DNA of 64,000 bases from an uncultured Christensenella sp. (GTDB lineage: Bacteria; Bacillota; Clostridia; Christensenellales; Borkfalkiaceae): the NCBI GenBank assembly GCA_910576655.1, contig CAJTJC010000007.1, forward strand, positions 1-64,000. The letters run 5' to 3'. Positions 51,601 to 61,400 of the stretch are shown in pieces. The position numbers and the translations under genes are program-made. The notes beneath the pieces were generated by a model. It saw only the letters and a program-made list of their open reading frames with translations, did not search any database and had not been told where the DNA came from. How positions within the stretch are numbered: the first letter of the stretch is position 1; every line of letters starts with the position of its first letter.

Positions 51601-53026
51601 GCCTTATGCCGTCTATCGTTACGCTCAAATTGTCGTACACGTTATACTTTACCGTACCGGCGGGGAGCAACAAATTCTGTTGCAGCACGTTTAAGGTGTA
51701 TTCAACTTTTTTGTCAACCACCTCGTAGGTGATTTCCTTTTCGAAATAGTCGAAGTTGACGCCGCTCAGCCCGAGGGGCTTAGTATTGTAGGGTACCTTG
51801 ATTTTGACGGTAAACTCGCCCTCTTTGCTAAAATCCACACCGCTTAAATCGAAGTACGAGCGCGGTAAATCGGTAAACCTTATGCCGTTTATTATTACGG
51901 TGAAATCCGCGCCGAAATCGTAGCTTTCCGCGTCGGTGCCGACCTCTGCGATAACGGTATCGGAGGTCGCGTAGCCGATAATAACGCCCAGCTTAATGGT
52001 GACGGTAGCAACCGCCGTTCTTCCGCCGTAGTTAAGGGTGATTGCGTTGTCGCCCTCTTTGGAATAGTCGACCGTACCCGTTACCATATCGTCGGTGACC
52101 TCGATAACGCGGTTACCGTCCTTTACGGTGAAAAGCGTTTTCAAATCGATATTCTCGCCGTTGGGATAAGTAACGATATTGTTTGCCGTAATGCTGATTT
52201 GCGTCTGCCCGACGACCTTTATTTCCGCGGTCGAGGTAGCGCCGATGCCGTTCTTCTCGAACGCAATCGTTACGGGATAGGTCTGCCCCTCCTCGGGCGC
52301 GTCGAGCGCCGAAGCATCGATATAGCTTAAAAGCACCCTCTCCGCCTCTCCGCCGACGTAAATCGAGAAAAGCGTAGTATAGTCGAAATCGCGCAGCTCG
52401 TCTGCGGTAAGCTCCAAAACGCCGTAGGAATTTATTATTTCTATCGCGTTGGCGTCCACGACAGTAACCTCCACGGTTTCGGAAACGCTGAAAAAAGTCA
52501 CCGTGTAGGTATAGCTGCCCGCCTCCGCCGCCACGTTGCTTGTCACCATTTTATCGGTGACGGCAGTCCGCTTTCCGTCCACGGTCAGTGTGAACAGGCT
52601 TTTAAAGTCGTACGAGTCGACCTCGGTCGATTTTATTTTTACGGAATTTTTGGAAACGGTCAAGGTACATTCGGAAGCGATAACCTTTACCGTTATGCTT
52701 GCCGACTTCCCCTTGTAATTACATACTGCGACGTATTCGCCCGCCCTTGCCTCGACAGCCGAAGCGTCAATATAGTCGCTCGACGGTACGGAAGCGTTGT
52801 TGTCGCTTATGCGGAAATATCTTGCGAAGTTGAAACCCTCAACCTCGTAATCCTTTATGCTTACCGATTCCTGCGTTACCGCCACGCTTATAAAGTCCGA
52901 AGGCGGATTAACGATAGGCGGTTTGTCGTCGTCAGGAGGCACGGTTTCGTCGCAGGCGGAACAGCCCGCAAAGTTTGCCGCCGTAGCCAGCGCAATGAGC
53001 GCGGCTGCAATTTTGAATTTTTTCAT
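48638..53026 (-). CDS. Large multi-domain lipoprotein (1462 aa)
   Basis: Signal ends NFAGC22, followed by a Pro-rich linker (PPDDDKPPIVNPP). The N-terminal half is a string of about seven short Ig-like units of about 75 residues, each ending with a G-x-Y-x-V-x-Y/F strand followed by A-x-V-x-V; cell-wall Ig-like domains often look like this. The C-terminal half has beta modules starting MAGTYKTLLSEIEPYEEEED, then GRYEFGTVCFFFDGFGTGEV (about 925) and GTYTCSLEFDLVLDGFGKA (about 1277). These match modules in the 2059-aa neighbour. No enzyme motif or sortase signal is visible. The ribosome binding site GGAGG lies in a small hairpin loop. Confidence 0.8.
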   Translation of the reverse strand: MKKFKIAAALIALATAANFAGCSACDETVPPDDDKPPIVNPPSDFISVAVTQESVSIKDYEVEGFNFARYFRISDNNASVPSSDYIDASAVEARAGEYVAVCNYKGKSASITVKVIASECTLTVSKNSVKIKSTEVDSYDFKSLFTLTVDGKRTAVTDKMVTSNVAAEAGSYTYTVTFFSVSETVEVTVVDANAIEIINSYGVLELTADELRDFDYTTLFSIYVGGEAERVLLSYIDASALDAPEEGQTYPVTIAFEKNGIGATSTAEIKVVGQTQISITANNIVTYPNGENIDLKTLFTVKDGNRVIEVTDDMVTGTVDYSKEGDNAITLNYGGRTAVATVTIKLGVIIGYATSDTVIAEVGTDAESYDFGADFTVIINGIRFTDLPRSYFDLSGVDFSKEGEFTVKIKVPYNTKPLGLSGVNFDYFEKEITYEVVDKKVEYTLNVLQQNLLLPAGTVKYNVYDNLSVTIDGIRRKLIDDKDKLDITACYAQIVSPPVDFTSVAEQTVEIDVYVFGPDADPVRVAYALRVDNGVTVTGRERVIFSGTTVYARELFTIEENGESVTVTDDMVSGKIDLFNAGVYFVTATYKGVTAQSKAVVLDAAMAGTYKTLLSEIEPYEEEEDDGDYEWDQYAVDPTYSSTYAATLKNLTIDTDGEMFVGSDRMEIVSIIDDRTFSVKLYTNDYIFRYDDGIITLDPDNSLHMSYTDRRRPLVYFHSDKWTVEGSIEVNSSTTGCNVLQTNSLGNTVVGAGSYTLDFFKLKAADGTESWYGMKTTFISKLASNVYYGDEVFGFARFAPDFENKEGFVSSVGFGGETYGFTMTSGSKAMINKNTAAVSEYAGMAFRGTVDGNSAIFAVAANDRISLTVDNKKVFDLTPNEQVPIKNGGPAYDDNTWLVYDMSVPYSYRFRLDKATKTFTLDAPDDLFGRYEFGTVCFFFDGFGTGEVNFDTSSRYLTTAFSYKRNGANVEITYLNPAPDFSYGTTAKFLFSDYKNVLTVREITGIDLVGKQFVSAQIYDGAIVTVGNLVLGKGVGDKELFDGISIVTKDGALSVEQMKGVIAGTKTKYVDVSRVSFGKAGFYQLIINIPVNGSVKSSYYAVQVLDSLYTGNRLLGRYSQSAVSGATLNVDEFGRISGVFGGISFSGSARLGATSFTATAQCEKGAITITGELIEDGIIRVTARGALMFTDCLTTGTVKTAASSDIFIRSVTAGGRSVWFLSDAYSALGKIVTVEGNFDTLGALLKFTDGSSEWFVKIIEWGNISEMGKLVRSDAFRGTYTCSLEFDLVLDGFGKATVGAKTGDYVVYGSSVTVVFTDVVKVYKISTAQKTYTLSNIKIDETLLEGKSFSADYSVLPEFAEQSYSVTTVFEFKTGGKVTVKSVSDDFSVDGMDKYNPLFVTGDGEEGTFTVTGNKITVTVKGIKFVFTFNDAVGLNAIKCSSTDVSSSSAGYFKVGTEFTRV

Positions 53027-53078
53027 AATAAGCTCCTCCGAGCTTTTTCCCCTCCGCCGCGGCGCGGCGGAGAGTTAA
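53027..53078 (-). promoter_or_regulatory. Leader hairpins before the 1462-aa lipoprotein gene
   Basis: The spacer holds a GC-only hairpin, CTCCGCCGC-GGC-GCGGCGGAG (53052-53072), without a T-run. After it comes AAGCTC-GGAG-GAGCTT (minus strand), which shows the ribosome binding site in its loop, 5 nt before the ATG. The first could be a processing or stability element. Confidence 0.45.
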
Positions 53079-53090
53079 AAACGGTTTTCT

Positions 53091-55481
53091 TCAGCCCGTG
53101 ACGTTTTCGCTGTTAAGCGTCCACAAGCCTACGGGAAGAATGTCTACAAAGAAGAACCTTGTACGGTTGTTGTGAACTTTTATCATTATTTTACCTTTAC
53201 CGTTTTCGCTGATATACGTCGTATATCTGTCGCCCCAGTAGGTTTCTCCGGTGTTGGTAGCGGAAATAGCGTAGCCGTCCTTCGCAAGCTCTTCGGTGAG
53301 CTTTGCAATGCACGCATCGTGCTGAGCGGTCGTTATCTTGCCGTTTTCGTCGCTCTCTTCGATTGACAGGTTGAAGGAAACGTAGTCGAAATATTTAATT
53401 CCGCCGCCGGTCGCGGTGTTGTCCTCTTCGTCCCACTCGAAGAACAGGTCAGTCATGGAATCGCCGAACGCCTTAAAGAACGCCGTGGGCGAGGGCAGAG
53501 TGTTCGCCTTGTCGCCGTAGATGTTGTTCAGCAGGGTGCCGCCGTCAATTTCTACGGGTATGCTATTCGTGGTGTGCGTAGGATAGTAGTATCTTACGTT
53601 GAACTGACTCCAGTTTTCGCGGAGCACGCGCGCCTCGTATCCCTCGAACGTGTCCTCGGGAAGTACGGTGGTGCCGATTTTGGAATACGTGGTTTTGATA
53701 ACGCCCGTATAGGTGCCCAAAGTTATGTCGTAGGGGAATTCGGTGGAAACCACTTCGCCCGTTTCAAGCACGCTTATTTTGAACGTACCGTAGGTAGAGC
53801 CCTTTGCGCTCTTTGCCCAGGTATGCGCCGAAACCTGCATAGCAAGGTCTCTGGTTATAGCGGGCTCGCGCAGGGTGAAGTTGTATACGCCTATCCATTC
53901 GCCGCCTATCTGCACGTCGGACATTCCGGCGTACTGGAAGATATTTGCCGAGAAGTCGAATTTGGGCATATTGTCGAAGACGTTGCCCTCGAACTGCTGC
54001 TTGCCCTGCAATGCGCCGAGGTCGTTGCTGTATTCGAAGAAGTCGTATTTGTCTGCGGACAGCTGCTTATAGCCGCTGTAATTCGTCCAGTAAAGGTTGT
54101 CGTCCATACCCGAGGTATACTTGCCGGTACGCGCAAGCAGGATAGCGTCCTGCGTTACCTGACCGACGAGACCGACGGTACCCGTAGAAGACGTCGAATT
54201 GGAAGCCGAGGTTCTGCTCTTTTTAAGCGAATAATCGGCGTATTCCCCTTCGTCTATAGGGGGAGCGGAAACGGTCGTTTCTACTGCGCGGAAGGTGTAG
54301 TTGGTTGCGTCGCCCATTTTTTCGAGCGCCCTTTCGAGGTATTCCGCATTTCTCGGCGCCTCGTAAGGGGTCGGCGTGGGAACCTCGGTTGCGCCTACGC
54401 CAGTAAAGTCGGCGGTAAGCGTGGTATAGGACATTGCCGTCGCGTCCTTCGACGTGCCCTCTTCCGACGCGCCGTAATAGGTTACCGTCGTGGAAGCTAT
54501 CATTTGGGTGATTTTGCCGTCCGCAACCTTAAGTCCTATCGTTTCCAGCGTATCCTGACCCTCGAGCATGGGAGTAAGCGAAACGGAAAGATAAGCCCTG
54601 AGATAGAGGTCGTCCTCGGACGAGTTGTCGAACTTGTAGAGGTAAACCTCGTTTTCGGCGTCGTACTCCCACTGGTTTACTATATCCGTGCCGAGCTGCG
54701 CAAGGTGATTCCAGAGGTGCTGGTTTTCCCATACCGACGCAACGCTGTTGTAGTCGGTTACGGCCTTCTGCGCGACCTCGTTGTCCTTGTTTATGTAAAC
54801 CTGGTCGAATGTGTGCTCGTCGGAGTTCGCAATAACGTTCTCCGAGCGGCGGTAGTTGTTTATATCCTTATCGGTGGCGCCTTTGGCGTTCCATTCGCCG
54901 TACCAGGCGCCGTCCGCCATCTTTACCGTGAAGTCGTACGTCTTGGTTACGTCGTTGTTGTCGTTGTTGAAGTCGTCGTAAATATCCGAAACCTCGCCGC
55001 TGACGGTAATTTGCGGGTTACCGAGCGCGGTGAACATTTCCGTCTTTAACTCGCCGACCTGTCCTTCGACAATCTGCGCCTTAATCGTAATGGTAACCGA
55101 GTCCTTTTTAAGCGAGGTCACGTTCGAGGTTGCGGTCAGCTTTACCACCTTGTCGACCGAAGTGGTTACTCCGTTTTTAAGCGAAAGCACGCCGTCCTTG
55201 AACTCCACCAAAGACGCGCCGTTGCCCTCAACCGACCAGGTGACGGACTTATCCTCAAGCCCGTCTACGGCGACGGAGGCCGTAACCGTTTCGTTGGTGC
55301 CGCAGTGGATTTCCGTTTTGTCAACGGTAATTTTGACCGTTACGTCTTCGAGAACGATAGGGGGCTTTTCCTCTCCGTTATCCTCGCTGCCGCCGCAGCC
55401 GACGAACGCGAAAGTCGAAAAGCTCATTGCAGCGCCTATCGTCAAGGATGCCGCTGTTTTAGCCAAATTCTTGATTTTCAT
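53091..55481 (-). CDS. Lipoprotein (796 aa), paralogue of the next gene upstream
   Basis: Signal ends FAFVGCGG. A BIG-like Ig domain (about 40-130: VTVKITVDKTEIHCGTNETV) is followed by a large region of two tandem related halves. The second begins AEYLERALEKMGDATNYTFR (about 385) and is followed by IYWTN-type aromatic strands. The same order of domains, with similar segments (EAIENMRSLENYTLDFRMSS), occurs in the 780-aa lipoprotein encoded just upstream, so the two are old paralogues. I do not recognise the large domain; its size and two-fold repeat suggest a carbohydrate- or lipid-binding surface protein. Confidence 0.78.
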   Translation of the reverse strand: MKIKNLAKTAASLTIGAAMSFSTFAFVGCGGSEDNGEEKPPIVLEDVTVKITVDKTEIHCGTNETVTASVAVDGLEDKSVTWSVEGNGASLVEFKDGVLSLKNGVTTSVDKVVKLTATSNVTSLKKDSVTITIKAQIVEGQVGELKTEMFTALGNPQITVSGEVSDIYDDFNNDNNDVTKTYDFTVKMADGAWYGEWNAKGATDKDINNYRRSENVIANSDEHTFDQVYINKDNEVAQKAVTDYNSVASVWENQHLWNHLAQLGTDIVNQWEYDAENEVYLYKFDNSSEDDLYLRAYLSVSLTPMLEGQDTLETIGLKVADGKITQMIASTTVTYYGASEEGTSKDATAMSYTTLTADFTGVGATEVPTPTPYEAPRNAEYLERALEKMGDATNYTFRAVETTVSAPPIDEGEYADYSLKKSRTSASNSTSSTGTVGLVGQVTQDAILLARTGKYTSGMDDNLYWTNYSGYKQLSADKYDFFEYSNDLGALQGKQQFEGNVFDNMPKFDFSANIFQYAGMSDVQIGGEWIGVYNFTLREPAITRDLAMQVSAHTWAKSAKGSTYGTFKISVLETGEVVSTEFPYDITLGTYTGVIKTTYSKIGTTVLPEDTFEGYEARVLRENWSQFNVRYYYPTHTTNSIPVEIDGGTLLNNIYGDKANTLPSPTAFFKAFGDSMTDLFFEWDEEDNTATGGGIKYFDYVSFNLSIEESDENGKITTAQHDACIAKLTEELAKDGYAISATNTGETYWGDRYTTYISENGKGKIMIKVHNNRTRFFFVDILPVGLWTLNSENVTG

Positions 55482-55502
55482 AATTTCAATCTCCTTAAAT
55501 TT

Positions 55503-57845
55503 TTAAACTGTCTTCCAGACGTAAATCCAGAAATCCAGAGAGCTGTCGTAGGGCATTGCCGAAACGTCTCCCTTTACGTATTCGCCGTAGGCGTTCTTTA
55601 CAAATCCGTTTTCTACGAGGAATTCCTGCGCCGATTTAATCGAGCTGTTGATGGTTCTGTCCGCGTCGAGCGCAACGTCGTAGTAAAGCACGACCGTTTC
55701 GACGCTGTAACTTATTCCGCCCGGTTGGCGGTAGGTTGCAAGTCCGAACCCGTAGGTGTCGCCGAGAAGGTCGCCGAAGAAGGGCAAATCGTTTACCTTT
55801 TCCGCCGAGCCGAACATACCGATAAAGAATTCGAGCGCGTTAACTTCGCCGCTGTCGCCGCCGTCGGTCTCGTCGATTACGGTCAGGTCAGCCCAGCTTG
55901 CGGGCGGGACTCTGGGAACGTAGCCGTCGAACGATTTGAACGAGTCGGGCATCGAAGCCGAATTAAAGTCCGAATAGTAAATTCTCACTTCGCCGTACAT
56001 ATCGCCGAGGAAGTAGAAGAAACCCGCTTCGAGAATTTTTCCGTCCCGCACCACGACGTAAGGCGTGTAGTCCGCAAGCATTTCGTAACGCATTGCAAAC
56101 AGTCCGTACAGCGGCGCGTCGTTTCCTACGCCGTAATAGAGAGTGCTTGCCACCGTGCACATGGTTTCGTCAACGTAGTAAATCGTGGCGTCCTTTCCGT
56201 CGACCGTAGCCGCCTGGAAGGAGGTGAATATTTCCGAAGCAAACGCAAACGAAGCCTTTGCTTTATCCATATCGCCCTTGAACGCGCGCGCCGCCTCGTA
56301 TACGCCCTTGTCGGCGTTGTAGTTGTAGCTGTTGTAGGTGTTTGCGTCCAGCTTATGATAGCCGTACTGCGCGTTGGGGCGCGCCACCGCTATCTGATTT
56401 CCGCCCGAGGAAATTATATCGTACGGCTCGAAATAATAATCGCCGTCGATTACCGTTTCCACGTAGCCGCCTATCGTATAGCCCGAAGCCATGTGCGACG
56501 ACATTCTGAAATCGAGCGTGTAATTTTCAAGGCTGCGCATATTTTCAATCGCCTCGTCAAGCGCGTCGTGGTCGATAAAGCCGCCGTCCGTCGTCTTGGG
56601 GTTGTGCTCGAACTTGGTTATCAGGGGAACCTCTACGTTGTCCGCGCCGCAGTTGATATAGCTGTAAAGCCGCTGAATTGCTTTGTAGCCGGGAACCACA
56701 GAGAAGCTGGGCTTGCTTTCCGCGAATATGCCGAGAAGCTCGCCCCCCTCTATAATAAGACCCAGGCTGCTCGCCTCGAATTCGTAGGGATTTGCGGAGG
56801 CAACCATTTTCTGCGCGAGCGTCGCGTCATTACCCTTGTAGTAGTAACGCCAGTCGTCCTCGTCGAATTCGAAGTCGTCCGCCGTAACCTTTGCAAAGTT
56901 GTTGTACAGCCCCGAGTCGAGCCAGCTTACGGGCTTGCCCGCGTCGTCGGTCATGGGGAAGTACTGTTCGTCGTTCATAAGGCTGAGCGCGACCTGCTGG
57001 GCGACGCCGCCTTCGTTTTTATAGTGAATGTCGGCAACGTAGTTGGTCGAATTGTCGACGTAACGCGCGTGCCATCTGTCGCCGTTCATCTGGGTGGAAA
57101 TGCCCGAAACCTGAACGGTTTCCACGTATTTGTCGAAAAGCTCGAAGGTGCGCAGCTCTATGTCCATATAGCCCTCGAAGCCGATATAGTTATCGCTGAC
57201 CGAAGAAAGCATTTCGTCGGTGAGCACGGGCTGGCACGCAACGCAGATTATTATTTCCGCGTACTTCTCGTCGTTGTCGGTGCTGGTAGCCCTGACCGTA
57301 ACGTCGCGGTCCTCGGTAACCGTCTTTGCGGTAAACTTACCGTCGCCGTCTATCGAGCCGTATTCGCCGCCCTCGGTAACCGACCAGACTACGTTTGAAT
57401 TAGTGCGGCCATCGGGGAACTTAACCGTTGCCGTAAACTTAGTGCTTTTGCCGCTGCCGACAAGCTGATTACCCTTTATCGAAACGGTAATTCCTTCGAG
57501 GTCGGGGTCTACGGGCGGCGGGGGCGTCCCCTTGCCCGTAAAGGTCTGCACCTCGCTGGGCGCCGAGGACTTATAGCCGCTTGCCGACGCTATGACCGAA
57601 TAAGTGAAATCGTTTACCACCGAGCCGACGGTGTAGCTGGTGCCGTCGCATCTGTAATTGTAACCGTTGAGCACCACTACGTAATATTCGGCGTTTTCAA
57701 CCGCGTCCCAGGTAATTTCGCCGTCGTCGCTGACGGTGACGTTCTGCGGCGTCGCAAGCTGAGGCTTTTCCTCGCCGCAGCCCGCGAACGTCATTGCAAG
57801 CACGACTATCACGAGGGCGCAAATAAATTTTTTAAATATCTTCAT
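55503..57845 (-). CDS. Lipoprotein (780 aa) with Fn3 and BIG2 domains
   Basis: Signal ends MTFAGCGE. Residues 30-105 are a fibronectin-III-like domain (PQNVTVSDDGEITWDAVENA), then a Pro-rich linker (GTPPPPVDPD) and a BIG2 domain to about 205. The remaining 575 residues are the same type of two-fold repeated domain as in the 796-aa neighbour, ending with FFIGMFGSAEKVNDLPFFGD and a final aromatic strand. No catalytic motif is visible. It lies 10 bp from the small lipoprotein gene and 21 bp from the 796-aa gene, so all are one operon. Confidence 0.78.
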   Translation of the reverse strand: MKIFKKFICALVIVVLAMTFAGCGEEKPQLATPQNVTVSDDGEITWDAVENAEYYVVVLNGYNYRCDGTSYTVGSVVNDFTYSVIASASGYKSSAPSEVQTFTGKGTPPPPVDPDLEGITVSIKGNQLVGSGKSTKFTATVKFPDGRTNSNVVWSVTEGGEYGSIDGDGKFTAKTVTEDRDVTVRATSTDNDEKYAEIIICVACQPVLTDEMLSSVSDNYIGFEGYMDIELRTFELFDKYVETVQVSGISTQMNGDRWHARYVDNSTNYVADIHYKNEGGVAQQVALSLMNDEQYFPMTDDAGKPVSWLDSGLYNNFAKVTADDFEFDEDDWRYYYKGNDATLAQKMVASANPYEFEASSLGLIIEGGELLGIFAESKPSFSVVPGYKAIQRLYSYINCGADNVEVPLITKFEHNPKTTDGGFIDHDALDEAIENMRSLENYTLDFRMSSHMASGYTIGGYVETVIDGDYYFEPYDIISSGGNQIAVARPNAQYGYHKLDANTYNSYNYNADKGVYEAARAFKGDMDKAKASFAFASEIFTSFQAATVDGKDATIYYVDETMCTVASTLYYGVGNDAPLYGLFAMRYEMLADYTPYVVVRDGKILEAGFFYFLGDMYGEVRIYYSDFNSASMPDSFKSFDGYVPRVPPASWADLTVIDETDGGDSGEVNALEFFIGMFGSAEKVNDLPFFGDLLGDTYGFGLATYRQPGGISYSVETVVLYYDVALDADRTINSSIKSAQEFLVENGFVKNAYGEYVKGDVSAMPYDSSLDFWIYVWKTV

Positions 57846-57855
57846 TTTATCTCCT

Positions 57856-58407
57856 TCAATATCCGTACGTTACCGTAACGCTTACCGTGCGCGACGACGA
57901 ATTTACGTACGAATATTCCGCTTTGGTCATGTTTCCGTTTTCGAACCCGACGCTGAGCGTCATATCCGACGACGCGGAAACCTGCCGCGAAAGCGCTTCG
58001 GTTATTTTGTCCTTGGGCACGGTGCAGCTAAGCGCGCCGTCCGCTATTTCGTATGAAGCGGTAAGTCCGCCCGAAAGCTTTAAGCCGACTATCGTTTTGC
58101 CCGTCACGTTTTCAACCGAAACCGTAGTCGAGGTCGTCACCGTTTCGAAGTTTTCCGAAAGCACCGTTTTACTGTCCGATACCGACGCCGTGCGCGTCGC
58201 CACGTCTACCTCGATACGGCGTTCAAGCGTGTAGACCGTAACGCCTCCGTCGGTTAAAGTGACCTGCGCGACAACGGTAGTCGCCCTGTCCGCAGAGGAA
58301 ACCATTTTATCGAGGTATTCCGAAACCTCGTCTCCGCACGCGGATAAGCCGAATGCCGCCGCGCCGAGGGCGCAAAGCGAAATCGCCGCTAATTTTTTAA
58401 ATTTCAT
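57856..58407 (-). CDS. Small lipoprotein (183 aa)
   Basis: Signal MKFKKLAAISLCALGAAAFG ends at LSACG. The mature part is a threonine/valine-rich beta protein with repeated TVVxQVTLTDG / TTSTTVSVENVTG strands, possibly a single LolA/LppX-like half-barrel. It is not recognised. GGAGG precedes the ATG. The gene is 14 bp from the subtilase/LRR gene and starts the lipoprotein series. Confidence 0.72.
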   Translation of the reverse strand: MKFKKLAAISLCALGAAAFGLSACGDEVSEYLDKMVSSADRATTVVAQVTLTDGGVTVYTLERRIEVDVATRTASVSDSKTVLSENFETVTTSTTVSVENVTGKTIVGLKLSGGLTASYEIADGALSCTVPKDKITEALSRQVSASSDMTLSVGFENGNMTKAEYSYVNSSSRTVSVTVTYGY

Positions 58408-58421
58408 AAGATACGCCCTCC

Positions 58422-61400
58422 TTACAGTCCCATGCGCTTTTTAAGCGCGTACGCCGCCGCAGCCACTGCCGATACGGTGGCGACGGCCGCAGCTCCGAAC
58501 GCAAACGCCGTAAACGCCGCGTTGGCCGCCTCGTCGCCCTCCGCCTCCGTCTTAGCGCAGTATTCGTTATACTGCTCGACGATAGATTCGAAGTTTTTGT
58601 ATTCCTGAGTTTCGCGCATGAGTATGCGCTCTTCCACCGTCAGCGCGTTTATTTCGCCGTTGATTTCCTTCAAAAGCTCTATTTGCGTAACGTCAAACTT
58701 ATCCGAAAGAGTGGCAAGCTTTGCAAGCAGGTTTTTGAAATCTCTGCCTGCGGTAGCCACCTGCAATTCGGTAAGCGCGTTCTTCGCGTCCCTTACCGCC
58801 TTGATAAGCGCGTCGGCGTCCGCCTGCGAATAGCCGTAATCGGTCAGGCTCTGCGTCATGGAGTTGAGCGCCGTAACCGCGTTGTTTATCAGCCTTTCGT
58901 CCGAGAGCGTCACCTTGCCGAGCGCGGCGACTTTATCCGCGTACTGCAGGAACGACACGGTTGCGTCGTCCATTGCCACGTAATCCGTTCTGCCGGCATC
59001 CTCGGCCTTGCCGAAGCAAGCCTCGTACACCGCGCCGCCGTAGCCGTAAGCGCCGTTGGCGGGTAAGGTCATTTTGACGGGCTTGAACGAGCCTGCAAGT
59101 CCCTTAAAGGTGAAGTAGTAAAGCTCTAATCCGAACAGTCCGAACTGGTTGTGCAGCAAATCGTAGCCGGGTGCGTCCTCGGCAAGCTTTGCTTCGGGGA
59201 AGTAGTCCTTCTCGCTATCTGCCTTGATAGGATAATACTGCGTTTCGAGTACGGGAGCCGACGAGGAATTGAACACCACCTCGGCAAGCTTGGAATAGCC
59301 GTTGAATGCGTAGTTACCTATCGCCCTGAGAGAATCGGGAAGTATTATTTTGGTTATATACGGGTTTCTGTTGCCTGCGTAAATATCTACGCGCGCAACC
59401 CCTTCGGGAACGGTGAGCGTCGAAGCGTACAGCCCGCCGGGGACCGCCTTCAATTCCGCCTTGCCCGAGGGCATATTGACGTAAAGCACGCCGCCGTTTA
59501 AGAAAGCGTAATCATTTATTTTGCCGTCGGTTTTTTTGTCCTCGCCGAACGAGAATATCGCAAGCCGCGAGCAGCCGAGGAACGCCATAGGTCCGACGTA
59601 TTCGATTGCGCTACCGAAATTGAAGTCGGTAAGGTACGCGTTTTTGTAGAACGCCGCCTGACCTATTCTTTTAAGGTTGGGCGCGGTCAGCGACGCTACC
59701 ATCGTTTTGCTGAACGCGTTGTCGCCTATTTCCGTAAGCGCGTTTGCGGTTATTTTGCCCGAAAGCATGGTGTTGGAGAACGCGCCCGCGCCAAGCTTTT
59801 CAGCCGAGGATAAATCAGCGGTGCCGAAATACGTCGCGCCGTAGAACGCGTTGTCGCCGATAAGCTTTACCGCGCCGAGATTTATAGAAGTAAGGTTTTC
59901 GCAGCCTCTGAACGCGTAGGTGCCGATTTCGACGACCGTTGCGGGAAGCTTGACGGTTTGAAGATTTACGCAAAGCGCAAAGGTGAAGCCGTCAATCTTC
60001 GTAACCGTTGCGGGCAGAGTTATTTCGGAAAGTCCCGCGTTGCCCATGAACGCGCCCATTCCTATCTCTTCCACGGAATCGAGCGCAATTTTGCTGAACG
60101 TAGGCGCGCTGCCCTTTTCGGACTGACGCGCAAACGCGCCTTCGCCTATCGTCCTGACGCTCATTGCGTTTACCACGCTTGCAAGCGCGGAGCAGTCCGC
60201 GAACGCGTACGGGTCGACCTCGGTAACGCCGTCTAAATTGACGCTGCGAAGCGATGTGCAGCCGAAGAAGGTCTCCGATTCGATTACCCCGTCGGTCTTA
60301 CTCGCATCTATTTCTTCGAGCGACGTATCGTTTGCGAAGCACGCCGTACCGAAATGAACGCCGCCGCCCGCAGGCATATTTACCGTAGTAAGCATCTTGC
60401 AGTTCTGGAACGCGCCCATTCCGAAAACGGAATTTTCGCCGAGCGTCAGGCTGACGATTTGCGACTGGAAGAACGCTCCCTCGCCGTAAACCGCTCCCTC
60501 GCCGAGCACGACGGTTTTAAGCCCCGTGTTCGCAAACGCGTAGTTGCCCACGCTTGCGAATTTGTCGAGGTTGACAACCTCGGTAAGCTCCGTACAGGCG
60601 TTGAAGGCTCTTTCGCCGATATACGCCTTTTTCGTTACCTCGGCAAACGCCACTCTTTGAAGCGCGCCGCACTGGTTGAATGCGAAATCGCCTATCGCTA
60701 TATCGGCATTTTCGAACGTGACCGAGCCGATTATGCAGCCCGCGAACGCGCCCGAAGCTATTTCTTCGTAGCCTGCGCCGATAACGAGGTCGCCGAAGTC
60801 CTTGCCCTGAGCCGCGAGTATTATGCTTTTGCCGTCCTTGGATATAAGCAGCGAGCCGCCGTCTACCGCGTAGTTGGCGTTGTCCGCGCCGACGGTGAAA
60901 TTAGTCAGCTGCGTTTCGCCGAACGCCGAAGCGCCTATCGAAGCGAGCACGGTGTTGCTTTGCAGCGCGAGCGTCGTCAGCGGCGAGCTTACGAACGCGT
61001 ATTCGCCTATCGCAACCTCGCAGTCGGGAAGCGTAAACTGCTTGATTCCCGTTGCGTAGAACGCCTGCGAGCCTATTTTCTGCAACCCGCCGCCGAAACG
61101 CACCGTTTCGAGCAGAGGCGATTCGCAGAACGCGCCCGTGTCTATCGAAATGAGGCTGTTGTGCAGCGTCACTCTTTTAAGCTTAGAGCTGCGCGCAAAC
61201 GCGTACGCAGGTATACTTATTTTTTCGTAAACGTCTATTTCTTCAACCGCGGTGTTTACGAACATTTCGCGGCAGAGCTTGGTGTTTTCGTTGAGAATTA
61301 TGGTAGCAAGCGCAAGACAGTCTTTAAACGTCCTGCCGACCTTGCTGCCGCTTTTCAGCGTTTCTTCGGCTGCGTTTCTGAGGTGCGAGAGGTCTACCGC

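Noticed and set aside
53574..55049. Plus-strand frame (491 codons) opposite the 796-aa lipoprotein
   Set aside because: Antisense shadow; the minus-strand gene has a lipobox, ribosome binding site and Ig-like domain.
55305..57398. Very long plus-strand frame (697 codons) opposite two lipoprotein genes
   Set aside because: It spans the junction of two real minus-strand lipoprotein genes with clear signal peptides, and has an Arg/Val-rich antisense composition with no domain.
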